From Bacteroidota bacterium (lineage in GTDB: Bacteria > Bacteroidota > Bacteroidia > Chitinophagales > Chitinophagaceae): a stretch of 49,559 bases of DNA. Where the stretch lies: NCBI GenBank assembly GCA_005883765.1, contig VBAQ01000157.1, forward strand, positions 26,999 through 76,557, in the 5' to 3' direction. Both the position numbers and the translations under genes were made by a program. Below the pieces are notes generated by a model, which saw nothing but the letters and a program-made list of their open reading frames with translations, was not told the origin of the DNA and did no database searches. Shown here one piece after another: positions 24,839-33,661 of the stretch (position 1 is its first letter; each line of letters opens with the position of its first letter).

Positions 24839-26023
24839 ATGAGCGCCTTTTTCGATGTAATTGTAATTGGAGTAGGCTCTATGGGTTCTTCCACCTGCTA
24901 TCATCTTTCCAATCGTGGCTTTAAAGTTTTGGGTCTGGAGCAATTTGATATATCTCATGAATTTGGAGCGCATGCAGGACAAAGCCGCATCATTCGAAGA
25001 GCCTATTTTGAGAATTCTGATTATGTTCCCTTGCTAACAAAAGCGTATGAAAATTGGAAAGCCCTGGAGACGGAAACGGCAACCCAGGTCTATTTTCAAA
25101 CCGGTCTTGTTTATTTCGGTCCCGCTGAACATTTGTTGATGAAAGGCGTGAAGCAATCGGCTTCTTTATATAACATTCCTTTAGAGCATATAGACAACGA
25201 ATCAGCAGCAAAACGTTTTCCTCAATTCAAAATACCAGGTGATTTTGAAATTTTATTTGAACCTGAGGCCGGTTTCATTACTCCTGAAAATGCGATAAGA
25301 CTCTATGCAAAACAGGCCAGAAAAAAAGGAGCCGAAATTCATACAAGGGAGAAAGTAAGTGAATGGAGAAAAGAGGGAGATGGTGTCGTCGTCACCACCG
25401 ATAAAAATATATATCGATGTAATAAACTAATTATAACTGCAGGCGCTTGGGCGGGAAAAATTATCCCCTTTCTTTCAGAAAAAATCAAAGTCACGCGACA
25501 ATTTGTGGCGTGGATACAGCCACATTCGAGTGCCTCAGCGCCAGGGATGCAACAGTGGGATCATTTCGCGCTCGGTGAATTCCCGTGCTGGTTGATGACT
25601 GATAATTTTACGCAAGGCTGTTATTATGGATTTCCGATCCTACCCGAGTCAGAATTCGGAGAGCCTGCAGGATTGAAATTAGCCCATCATTATCCCGCTA
25701 TGACGACGGATCCGGATCACGTAAATAGGCTGATGATGGCATGTGATGAAGAGGACTTAAAATATGTATTGGATAAATACTTACCCGGTTGTTTTGAATC
25801 GTTGCTTTCCTACAAGATTTGTTTGTATGCCAACTCACCCGACGAAGATTTCATCGTCGACTTGCTTCCCGGCCATGAGGATCGTGTTGCCATAGCTTGC
25901 GGTTTTAGCGGCCACGGGTTTAAATTTGCTTCAATGATTGGCGAAATACTTGCCGACCTGGCGACACGGGGCAAAACGGACTTGCCAATTGAATTCCTGG
26001 GTCTCAAACGTTTTCTCGCTTAG
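24839..26023 (+). CDS. solA: Monomeric sarcosine oxidase / N-methyltryptophan oxidase family FAD enzyme
   Basis: 394 residues from ATG 24839 (MSAFFDVIVIGVG); an upstream ATG at 24806 would add 11 residues. The dinucleotide motif GVGSMGSSTCYHLSNRG is N-terminal, followed by SRIIRRAYFE, conserved in this family. The C-terminal CLYANSPDEDFIVD supplies the cysteine that in monomeric sarcosine oxidase carries FAD covalently, and ACGFSGHGFKF completes the flavin site. The family demethylates N-methyl amino acids, releasing H2O2 and formaldehyde. The exact substrate is not resolved; the gene symbol is by family resemblance. Confidence 0.8.
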   Translation: MSAFFDVIVIGVGSMGSSTCYHLSNRGFKVLGLEQFDISHEFGAHAGQSRIIRRAYFENSDYVPLLTKAYENWKALETETATQVYFQTGLVYFGPAEHLLMKGVKQSASLYNIPLEHIDNESAAKRFPQFKIPGDFEILFEPEAGFITPENAIRLYAKQARKKGAEIHTREKVSEWRKEGDGVVVTTDKNIYRCNKLIITAGAWAGKIIPFLSEKIKVTRQFVAWIQPHSSASAPGMQQWDHFALGEFPCWLMTDNFTQGCYYGFPILPESEFGEPAGLKLAHHYPAMTTDPDHVNRLMMACDEEDLKYVLDKYLPGCFESLLSYKICLYANSPDEDFIVDLLPGHEDRVAIACGFSGHGFKFASMIGEILADLATRGKTDLPIEFLGLKRFLA

Positions 26024-26105
26024 AAATGGTCTCCACGTCTGAATCTTCTTGCAAAGGGCCGTAATGGCACATTTAATGCGGTATAGGCCAAAAAGGGTTT
26101 TACCC

Positions 26106-28280
26106 ATGAAAATGATTTTCCCGTTTTTGACCCTTGCGTTTATTTCCTTTCTTGATTTCGCTGGCATAGCCCAGTCATCCACTAATGATATTAAAGCAGC
26201 CCGGCAACTCGTGGATGATGAACAAAAAGTTTTCAGGGATTTTTTGATGACGGCGCCGCTGAATGCAAACATTAAAAAAGGAATGCAAAAATTTGCCATT
26301 AATGACGTAAACAGTCTTCAAAATAATCTTCAATTCCTGGCTACAGCTCCTCGGGACAAAAGGATCAAAGGCATTCGAAGCCTTTCTTATTTTATGAAGG
26401 AGATACAGGAACAACTTAAGGAAGATAAAATAAACCAGCTTGATTTACCGGAAATCGTAAAAAAATATAAACAGACGCTCAACGATCTGCTCAGCAGAAA
26501 AAGTGACGAAGCTGTGGATAGAAATTTTAAATACCTGAATTGGCGAAGCTGCCAGCTATTGGCAAATGCATTTTGGGAATTTGAAGAAAAGCAGCAGATG
26601 GCTGACATCAGCGCTTACAAAAGAGTGGTCGAAACTCCCGACTATATTTTTTCATTTTTAGAAACTAAGCCTGGATTTTACTACACTGATTCACTGATAA
26701 TTTTTATGGCTGAAAATTATCCGGAGCAATTGTTATCCTACCTCCAGAAAAAAAATAACACGGTTACGAACAGTATCCGCAACCAAAAAAATATTTATGT
26801 ACAGCAACTGCTATCATTTTCGTCAAATAGCCTGGCGTCGGAGTTAGCACCATTCACTGAACAAATTGCTTATCATGAACTGACGATTGACGACGTTCTT
26901 AGCAGGCGGAAGAAAGTGAACGATTATTTCCAATTGCTGGTAAACACGGTAATGAGCAACAGGCAAAAAATGGATCAGGGTGATGATCCGGAATTCCAAA
27001 CAGCGTTATTAAATGCATTAGAAGAAAAGTCACTTGATTTTTATGTGAAAAAGATCAATGACCTCCATACCTCTCCCGACGCCGAACGTTTTCAATCTGT
27101 GCAATCGCTTCGTCCGCAAGACATCTATTATATTATTGTCAGCGCTGATGAAGAAATGTATACATCAACTTACCTGGGTCTTTACAAAAGGCTCATGTCG
27201 CATTTTAAGGATCGGCCTGCCGATTCCATACTCAACCTCGTACACAACGACAAGTTCAGAAGGTTCATGAGAATTGCCGCCACTTACAATACACTCACGG
27301 ATTTTCTCCATCATATGCCGGATACAAGGGCGAAGGACCTGCTCCACTCGTTCATTGGAAATATTGAAAGCAGTGATGAAGAAGAAGCCGTTGCCAACGC
27401 GGTCGACGTGGCAGATGCATTCATCACTTTATCAAAAGATCCCGTTTTTAACGGATATGTAGAGGAGGAATTGAGTGCCGGTTTAAAAAAAAGCCAGCGG
27501 AACGATCGTTACCAAAGCATCAAACTTTATTCAATACTGCAGCGGGTATATGACCTCGTAAATAGCGATCCATCCTCCAATAACCTGTCAGCAAATTATA
27601 AAGCATTGTCTTATTCATCATTAAAGGATAAGAAAGGAAATGTTTCTGAGCTGGTTCTTTTTTATGGCGACGAAGATGGAAAGAGCTCGTACAATAGTTT
27701 CATGAGTCTTTTCAGAGATAAGAAGCAATGGGATGTCGACATGAACGATTCATGGGTAACGATTAGTTCATTGCAAGGTCAGCCGATAAAAATTTATGCT
27801 AACCTTCCTCTAAAAAATGAAGATGAGAAAGATCTTGCAGCCCAGGAGGCCCTGGCTGCCTACCTGCAGCAACAATCAATTCGACCCTCTATTCTTATTC
27901 ACCGCGGTCATAGTTATCACCTGGCGGCTACACTGAAATATCTTGACGCTTCGGTTAAACTGGCAATTCTTGGCTCTTGCGGCGGGTATAAGAATATGAA
28001 AAAAATCATGGAACTAAATCCTGATGTGCATATCATTGCTTCGAAACAAGTAGGATCGATGGCGGTTAACGATCCCCTGCTTGATCATCTGAATGATTAT
28101 CTCATCCAAGGAAAAGATATTGATTGGGTGAATTTCTGGAATGAATTGAATGATTCTTTTAAAAAGGAATCAAATACGGCGAAACTTTTTGAAGAATATA
28201 TACCACCTTATAAAAATGTAAGCTCTTATGTCATCAGGTTATACAACTATCACAATGACGGCACTGTAGCAAAGCAATAG
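26106..28280 (+). CDS. Large exported protein with possible caspase-like C-terminal domain
   Basis: 724 residues from ATG 26106; an earlier in-frame start (26049) would sit before the signal peptide. The signal peptide ends around GIAQS. Residues 20-480 are helical and charged without a recognised domain. The C-terminal 240 residues alternate strands and helices: SELVLFYGDEDG, IKIYANLP, then ILIHRGHSYH (His 599 and 602) and VKLAILGSCGGY (Cys 625), followed by VHIIASKQVGSMAVND. A hydrophobic strand ending in His-x-Gly-His and the next ending in Ser-Cys-Gly is the arrangement of clan CD cysteine peptidases (caspase, gingipain, CHAT). Peptidase activity is inference; the short His-Cys spacing is atypical. 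Confidence 0.6.
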   Translation: MKMIFPFLTLAFISFLDFAGIAQSSTNDIKAARQLVDDEQKVFRDFLMTAPLNANIKKGMQKFAINDVNSLQNNLQFLATAPRDKRIKGIRSLSYFMKEIQEQLKEDKINQLDLPEIVKKYKQTLNDLLSRKSDEAVDRNFKYLNWRSCQLLANAFWEFEEKQQMADISAYKRVVETPDYIFSFLETKPGFYYTDSLIIFMAENYPEQLLSYLQKKNNTVTNSIRNQKNIYVQQLLSFSSNSLASELAPFTEQIAYHELTIDDVLSRRKKVNDYFQLLVNTVMSNRQKMDQGDDPEFQTALLNALEEKSLDFYVKKINDLHTSPDAERFQSVQSLRPQDIYYIIVSADEEMYTSTYLGLYKRLMSHFKDRPADSILNLVHNDKFRRFMRIAATYNTLTDFLHHMPDTRAKDLLHSFIGNIESSDEEEAVANAVDVADAFITLSKDPVFNGYVEEELSAGLKKSQRNDRYQSIKLYSILQRVYDLVNSDPSSNNLSANYKALSYSSLKDKKGNVSELVLFYGDEDGKSSYNSFMSLFRDKKQWDVDMNDSWVTISSLQGQPIKIYANLPLKNEDEKDLAAQEALAAYLQQQSIRPSILIHRGHSYHLAATLKYLDASVKLAILGSCGGYKNMKKIMELNPDVHIIASKQVGSMAVNDPLLDHLNDYLIQGKDIDWVNFWNELNDSFKKESNTAKLFEEYIPPYKNVSSYVIRLYNYHNDGTVAKQ

Positions 28281-28282
28281 CA

Positions 28283-30700
28283 TTAATTCTTATTTCTGAA
28301 CCTGCCAAAAAGGTCGTAGTTAATTTTCAGCTTGCCATCCTTATCATCTTTTGCTCTCAGAAAAATGCTAATTCCCGTTTTGGCATTGAGTCCTTTATTT
28401 TCAGGAATCTTATCCTGATGTTTTTTCTGACCATGCAACGGAATTTGTATGGACAGATCGGTGTTATTTGCAAAGCTATACACGCCTTCTACGTACATGC
28501 TAGCAGCTGTTGACCGGATCTCCATGCGATTTACACGGATCTCATTGCCATTTAAATCAAGCCTGTCTTTTAATTCTGCAAAACTGATGCTGCTCAAATT
28601 TCTTTTTTGCAAAAAGTTATTGTCAATTTCCATCAGGGGAACAAAATTTTCCAACTTTCCATTCCTTAGAGAAAAATCAACGTATCCTTTATTGGCAGGT
28701 TTATAAAGATTGTTGTCGGCGTCCAGCATGGAACTCAGGCTGATATCGGCAGAGAAACTGCCGCTAATATTTTCGGATTTCAGGGACTCCAATCCAAAAT
28801 TATTGAACGAGCGGAAAAGTTCTTTTACATTCACATTTTGCATTTTCGATCGCAGCACCAGGTCGCTCTTATTGCCATTATCTTTTGAAAGAGCGCTGAA
28901 ATTAATTGACCCACCTGCATGGAGTAGCGAAAAATTATCGAGCTTGATGATGTCGTTAGTCAAGGTAAGATTACCCCTCACATTAGTTGCGGAAAACTTT
29001 TTATAAATCACTTTTTCTGCCTGGATCGTCAAATACGCATTGCAGGCATCGAAAAGGCGGTCTATTTTGTTATTCAGTCGTTCAAAAAAAGAATATCCAG
29101 TTTTTTTCTTTGCGGAAGTTTTTCTATGAAGGGAAGATCTTAGTTCGCTGATATCAATACGGGGCGAATAGATGTTCCAGTCAAAAACCGCCTTGGATGG
29201 GTCCGTGTTGAAAAAATTGAGGAAATTATTCACTCTTCCATGAATAGAGATATTGTTGCTGTTTGCCGTGGTGTTCATTTTCCTGACCAGCATGTCACCA
29301 TTTTTAAATTCTAACTGGATATCTGTTTTTCTGAAATTAAGATTGCGTGGGTTATAAGTGATATCGCCATCATTGATCCTGACAGTCCCATTCAGATTAT
29401 AGATTGTGTCGGACTTCGTCTCCAGCGGTCCTTCGTAAGTGAGCGTGGCCTCTCCCTTGCCGCTGTTGAGATCTAACCTTCCACTGGCGATAGCTTTGTC
29501 CAATTGGGAAAGATCAAAGATCGTATGAACATTACACCGGATATACGGATGAATCAGGTTGTACACTGTGATGTCCTTGCTATCGAAAGAATTTTTTTCC
29601 CATTGACCTTTTATTTCTGTAAAACGCATAAATGAATTCTTATCGTCTCTTGGTTTTGAGGAGTCGATTTCATTTTTAAAGAGCCCATCGAAGCTGCAAT
29701 GTTCGAAGCGCGTAGGTGAAATGTCAAGAGATGCATCGCTTACTGAGAATGAAATACTCGCCAGGGGGTAATGTAAATATTTCATTTCCCCTGATAACAG
29801 AGCCTCTACTTTTTGCAAGGGCCTGGATAAATGATAGCTCGCAATTCTTTTAGCTGCTTTAGGTGGAAAGATAGAAGCGGCCTCATTCAGGGTCAGGTTG
29901 CTGGTTTTAAGATGAAGAGTAAAATGGGGATCGGCGCCCAGAAAAAAATTTGCTGATAAACGATAGGATTGTCTGTCTAACCTGGCAAGCTGATTTGTTA
30001 GGGAAAGCTTTTTATCCGAACGATCATAAAGGATTTTCCATTCGCCAACCAATTTTTTGTTGGTGAGGTAGCTCCCCTTCCTGGTATTAAAGGATGAGTT
30101 TTTTATTATGCTCCTGCAGTCCGTTTTGAACGTGATCTGCTCATTCTCTTCATACAAATTGCATTTCAATTTTTCAAACCATACATTATAAAACTTGTAT
30201 TTGCCATCGTCCTCAAAGGAAACATTCATGTTCTTTAGTGCGATTTTTTTTATACTGATTTTCTCTTGAGATTTTGACTGCGGCCTAAGGATCTTCCAGT
30301 TCTTATTCCCAAGGGAGTCGGCGAAGAAAATAATTTTGCCGTCCGTCAGCCTGATATATTCCGGAATCTTTTTGCCGGTCAGGACATCCAAAATACCAAA
30401 GCCCAGGTAAAGATGCTGGGCAAATAAAAGCTCTTTTTTATGATTATTAAAGTCTGAATCTTGTACATGCAGATTCCTTACGCCAATAGAAATGCCAGGA
30501 AAATTATGAATGGGATCGATCGTAAGATCGTCAAAACTTATCTTACCCGATATTTTTTTAGTGATGTCCGACTGGACCGACGCAATTATATTTTCCTTAT
30601 TTATTTTGACATAGACAAGGGCAGCGGCCAGTAAGAGGATCCATACAGAAATAAAGGCGACCAATGCCCCGATGATATACCTGATCCATTTCCTTTTCAT
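28283..30700 (-). CDS. AsmA-like family protein
   Basis: 805 residues from ATG 30700 (MKRKWIRYIIG); a start 13 codons earlier is possible but places polar residues before the anchor. One N-terminal membrane anchor (IIGALVAFISVWILLLAAALVYV) is followed by the AsmA N-terminal pattern KISGKISFDDLTIDPIHNFP and long beta-rich repeats, with the AsmA C-terminal type segment LRNGKLENFVPLMEIDNNFL and SFAELKDRLDLNGNEIRVNR. AsmA-like proteins are repeating beta-groove proteins of the periplasm implicated in phospholipid traffic and outer-membrane assembly. It converges with the preceding gene, 2 bases apart. Confidence 0.8.
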   Translation of the reverse strand: MKRKWIRYIIGALVAFISVWILLLAAALVYVKINKENIIASVQSDITKKISGKISFDDLTIDPIHNFPGISIGVRNLHVQDSDFNNHKKELLFAQHLYLGFGILDVLTGKKIPEYIRLTDGKIIFFADSLGNKNWKILRPQSKSQEKISIKKIALKNMNVSFEDDGKYKFYNVWFEKLKCNLYEENEQITFKTDCRSIIKNSSFNTRKGSYLTNKKLVGEWKILYDRSDKKLSLTNQLARLDRQSYRLSANFFLGADPHFTLHLKTSNLTLNEAASIFPPKAAKRIASYHLSRPLQKVEALLSGEMKYLHYPLASISFSVSDASLDISPTRFEHCSFDGLFKNEIDSSKPRDDKNSFMRFTEIKGQWEKNSFDSKDITVYNLIHPYIRCNVHTIFDLSQLDKAIASGRLDLNSGKGEATLTYEGPLETKSDTIYNLNGTVRINDGDITYNPRNLNFRKTDIQLEFKNGDMLVRKMNTTANSNNISIHGRVNNFLNFFNTDPSKAVFDWNIYSPRIDISELRSSLHRKTSAKKKTGYSFFERLNNKIDRLFDACNAYLTIQAEKVIYKKFSATNVRGNLTLTNDIIKLDNFSLLHAGGSINFSALSKDNGNKSDLVLRSKMQNVNVKELFRSFNNFGLESLKSENISGSFSADISLSSMLDADNNLYKPANKGYVDFSLRNGKLENFVPLMEIDNNFLQKRNLSSISFAELKDRLDLNGNEIRVNRMEIRSTAASMYVEGVYSFANNTDLSIQIPLHGQKKHQDKIPENKGLNAKTGISIFLRAKDDKDGKLKINYDLFGRFRNKN

Positions 30701-30885
30701 TGATAAAGAGGATGGGAAGATAATAGCGAAGCTGTACAAATTGAGTGCCGTGGGTCCGTGTTAATACGCTGATTAAAAGATAATTGGTTATTTATTACAA
30801 GTTTTGCCTATTCGGAACGGCATTTGCTATAAGGTGGGCAGATCAAGCCTTGTTGTCCTATTGTGAAATTTAAACCTGAATAACT

Positions 30886-31494
30886 ATGTCTCTTGAAGAC
30901 AATTCAATCGCTGAGCGGCACGCATGTTACTATTTGACATTTAACGTTGTCGATTGGATTGATATTTTTGTAAAGCCGGTGTTTAAGCAGATCATCGTTG
31001 AATCACTGAATCATTTTATAGCAAAGAAGGGGTTAACTGTGCATGCCTGGTGTTTAATGACCAATCACCTGCATTTGATAGCTCAAACGAAGCAGGGGTT
31101 CGGTCTGTCGCTTCTTGCAGACGATTTCAAAAAATTCACTACTAAAATTATACTGGAAGATATAGTGGCTGAGCCCGAGATAAGACGTAATTGGGTAATG
31201 AAAAAATTTGAAGAGGCAAGCATCGCGATGAAATTGCTTGATAAATTCCAGGTTTGGCAAACCCCAGTTAATTCTGTTTATATTGATCTTCATGATGAAG
31301 ACATGATGAATGAAAAAATAGATTATATTCATTACAACCCGGTGCGTGACAGAATTGTTAGTCATGCCGAAGATTATTTGCACAGTTCTGCAAGAGACTA
31401 CATTGGCATCAAAGGACTGGTCAATGTGTCCATCGCGGACGAAAAATTAGGATCAACCTCGATCATACGCTACATGTCATCTTACCGTCGTTAG
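30886..31494 (+). CDS. REP-associated tyrosine transposase (RAYT)-like protein
   Basis: 202 residues. The IS200/Y1 HUH nuclease fold is visible: an opening strand (CYYLTFNVVDWIDIF), the metal-binding HUH motif in LMTNHLHLIAQ (His 62 and 64 by count) and the catalytic tyrosine in KIDYIHYNPVRDRI near residue 147. Stand-alone RAYTs are single-copy, domesticated relatives of IS200 transposases that process hairpin REP repeats. No terminal hairpins or IS ends were seen immediately beside it, so I call a RAYT rather than a complete IS. Any link to the palindromic repeats elsewhere in the window is a hypothesis. Confidence 0.75.
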   Translation: MSLEDNSIAERHACYYLTFNVVDWIDIFVKPVFKQIIVESLNHFIAKKGLTVHAWCLMTNHLHLIAQTKQGFGLSLLADDFKKFTTKIILEDIVAEPEIRRNWVMKKFEEASIAMKLLDKFQVWQTPVNSVYIDLHDEDMMNEKIDYIHYNPVRDRIVSHAEDYLHSSARDYIGIKGLVNVSIADEKLGSTSIIRYMSSYRR

Positions 31495-31738
31495 CCGCAA
31501 AATTGTTCTTGCATCGATGAATTAATTCAACCCATTTATTTTTTACGTAGCGTTTAATTTTGCCGGAATTTTAAACTTTTATTTGCAACTATGGTCTTTA
31601 TATAGCAACAAGCTTCTCTTGCTTTCCACAGTACGAACAAGCTCTTTTAAGATTAGCAATAAAATAAACTCGAAGTCTTTTGCCACAATTTTTTTCATTG
31701 TGTCTTAAGATGTATTTTTTAACCAAACAAGTAAATCT

Positions 31739-32416
31739 ATGAAGACAAGTAAAAAAACGATGATTACTACGCTCGCATTGAGTATTTCTTTGGCGGGTTT
31801 TAGCCAGGTAGGAGTTCGCACAGTTACGAGTGCAGCAGCAAATGCGTCACTGAGCGCTAACGCTGCCCAACGAGCTGTGACAGCGACTACCCAGGCAACA
31901 AGGACAACCGTTCAGACAACAACATCTCAAGCGGGTCAGGCATCTGCAAAAGCATCAGCGCAGGCACAGAAAGGGTTGACAACTGCTTCGGATGCGAAGG
32001 CCAAAACAAATACTAAGGCCAACGTAAAGGCAGGCGATAACTATAACCAGATCGCTGTCGATCATGCAAACGATGCCGCCTTAGGAAATGCCAATGATCA
32101 TTCTGCTCTTATTTCCAAAGACGCTTCAGTGAGCGCAAATACAAATGCTAGTGTTACCACAACGAGTCCGAATAGTAATTCCAGTACAAATGCCAACAGT
32201 CAAAATAATTTAGGATCAAAAGTTTCAACCATTGCAAAAGACAAGTCGACGACAGGAACTGATAAGGCTGAAGCGATCAAATCGGAAATAGACGCCAATG
32301 GAAAGGCTGTTCTTACAACAGGAGCCGAAAAGTCAGACGAAGCAAAAACTCAGGCTAGTGTAAAGGCTGCCGCGGAGGCAAAAGCAAAAAGCAATACGAA
32401 ATCAAATGTTCACTAA
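31739..32416 (+). CDS. Exported Ala/Thr/Lys/Asn-rich low-complexity protein
   Basis: 225 residues. Signal peptide MKTSKKTMITTLALSISLAGFSQ. The mature part is almost wholly Ala, Thr, Ser, Asn, Lys, Gln, Asp and Gly, with recurring pieces such as TTSQAGQASAKASAQAQKGL, KAKTNTKANVKAG and EAKAKSNTKSNV; there is only one aromatic residue. Such hydrophilic, disordered sequence resembles LEA-like or spacer proteins, but no family is recognised. A strong hairpin lies between it and the barrel gene 76 bases downstream. The preceding 244-base spacer contains only AT-rich sequence and a weak 6-bp hairpin (CACAAT...ATTGTG, 31684-31702). Confidence 0.65.
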   Translation: MKTSKKTMITTLALSISLAGFSQVGVRTVTSAAANASLSANAAQRAVTATTQATRTTVQTTTSQAGQASAKASAQAQKGLTTASDAKAKTNTKANVKAGDNYNQIAVDHANDAALGNANDHSALISKDASVSANTNASVTTTSPNSNSSTNANSQNNLGSKVSTIAKDKSTTGTDKAEAIKSEIDANGKAVLTTGAEKSDEAKTQASVKAAAEAKAKSNTKSNVH

Positions 32417-32445
32417 ATAGTGTGAGCATTAAATATTTAATATTT

Positions 32446-32477
32446 AAACATCCCATTCACGTTCGAATGGGATGTTT
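32446..32477 (+). terminator. 13-bp perfect hairpin between two exported-protein genes
   Basis: AAACATCCCATTC (32446-32458), loop ACGTTC, then GAATGGGATGTTT (32465-32477). The stem is perfect, but only a TTT run is present and the next start codon is just 15 bases further. It could end the low-complexity gene's transcript or act as a leader hairpin controlling the barrel gene. Confidence 0.6.
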
Positions 32478-32492
32478 CATAAATAGTATGTT

Positions 32493-33329
32493 ATGAAAAA
32501 AATATTGATTCTTATTTTGGTTAGTGTTTGTTTTGGTTGTTTTGTCCAGGCGCAAACAGATAGTACTAAAAAGTCAAAGCCGCAATTAAAATTGAGTGTG
32601 AACTATAACAGTAATTTGAATTACTATGGAAGAACGGACAGTCTGAGAAGCAGTGGCTTTTTTCCACTGGCGGAACTGTGGTTCACTGAGAATTTTTATA
32701 TTAACGCGGCTCCAATATTTGTAAATAATAAATCCGCTTCATTTGAGTACGCGGGAACCGTAGCAACTGCCGGCTACCAATTTTTCACAAGTGATAAAAA
32801 ATGGTTCGGCAATTTTTATGTACTAAAACCATTCTATGAGAGCAATAGCCAATTGGTTCAGTCGGCTCTAAAGGCGCAAGGCGCTTTTAGCCTTACAAAC
32901 CTTAATAAGCTCGTCAATGTCATCGGAGGTGCTGATGTTAAATACAGCGACAAGCTCGACTTTGGAGTGACCGGTGGGCTGGATCATATTTTTCGGAAAC
33001 AGTTTGAAGATAATTCAGTTCTTGTAGTGGATCCTTCCGCATATTTATTTGCCGGCACTCAAGAGTTTACCAGGTCTTATTATAAAAAAAGTAATTTTTT
33101 GATCTTTCCTGGCGTCGGTCAAACCGTTTCACAGGAAGTTAAAAACTTCAACATTCTCTCCTATGAGTTTTCAGTGCCGATAATTTACGCGAAGCAAAAA
33201 TTTCAGTTGCTGTTTACACCTGCCTATGTTATTCCCCAAAATCTCATTACAGTGGAAGGTCGTCCTGATCTTTCCGAGCAAGGAAAGAAAACGTTGTACG
33301 CGACCGTCGGATTCAAACTGATCTTGTAA
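32493..33329 (+). CDS. Outer-membrane beta-barrel protein of unknown function
   Basis: 278 residues. Signal peptide MKKILILILVSVCFGCFVQAQ, then repeated amphipathic strands with aromatic girdles (LKLSVNYNSNLNYYGR, AELWFTENFYINAAPIFV, WFGNFYVLKPFYES, LDFGVTGGLDHIF, FQLLFTPAYVIPQ) and a C-terminal strand ending in KTLYATVGFKLIL, typical of a terminal barrel strand. About twelve strands are plausible. No plug domain or TonB box was seen. Function unknown. A terminator-like hairpin follows. Confidence 0.65.
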   Translation: MKKILILILVSVCFGCFVQAQTDSTKKSKPQLKLSVNYNSNLNYYGRTDSLRSSGFFPLAELWFTENFYINAAPIFVNNKSASFEYAGTVATAGYQFFTSDKKWFGNFYVLKPFYESNSQLVQSALKAQGAFSLTNLNKLVNVIGGADVKYSDKLDFGVTGGLDHIFRKQFEDNSVLVVDPSAYLFAGTQEFTRSYYKKSNFLIFPGVGQTVSQEVKNFNILSYEFSVPIIYAKQKFQLLFTPAYVIPQNLITVEGRPDLSEQGKKTLYATVGFKLIL

Positions 33330-33356
33330 GGCAATTCTTAAGTCTATAATGAAAGA

Positions 33357-33378
33357 AGGGTTGATAGAAATCAACCCT
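33357..33378 (+). terminator. Hairpin after the beta-barrel gene
   Basis: AGGGTTGAT (33357-33365), loop AGAA, ATCAACCCT (33370-33378), a perfect 9-bp stem 28 bases after the stop codon. No strong T-run follows on the plus strand, so efficiency is uncertain. Confidence 0.55.
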
Positions 33379-33398
33379 GTATTAAAATCCAATATCCT

Positions 33399-33661
33399 AT
33401 GAAAAACCAGTTCTATAAATACAAAAGCTGGTCCATAAAATTTTTAAAGCGAAATCAAAAGGTTTTTCCATTGTTAGGCTGGTATTTTGTGGAATTCTTT
33501 TCCCAAACGAGGTTTATCCGGAGGTCTACAATACTGTGTTGCATCTCGGGGCAATACATCAAGTTATCCCTGCTTCTCATCAAACAAATTATTCTGCTGT
33601 GTTACAAATGATTCTTTTTGTGATTGACAGGAATCAAGATGACTTTATTCCATTTTCATGA
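33399..33661 (+). pseudogene. Possible frameshifted gene: two frames joined at a slippery heptamer
   Basis: ATG 33399 opens a frame beginning KNQFYKYKSWSIKFLK. Past that, the -1 frame (open from 33419 to TGA 33659-33661) looks more protein-like, for example AKSKGFSIVRLVFCGILFPN and HQTNYSAVLQMILFVIDRNQ, and its stop overlaps the next gene's ATG as ATGA, an operon-like junction. The switch point coincides with T TTA AAG (33443-33449), a canonical -1 slippery heptamer. A joined product would have 87 residues. Alternatives: an ordinary one-base mutation, or the zero-frame 70-residue ORF being real. No family recognised. Confidence 0.35.
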
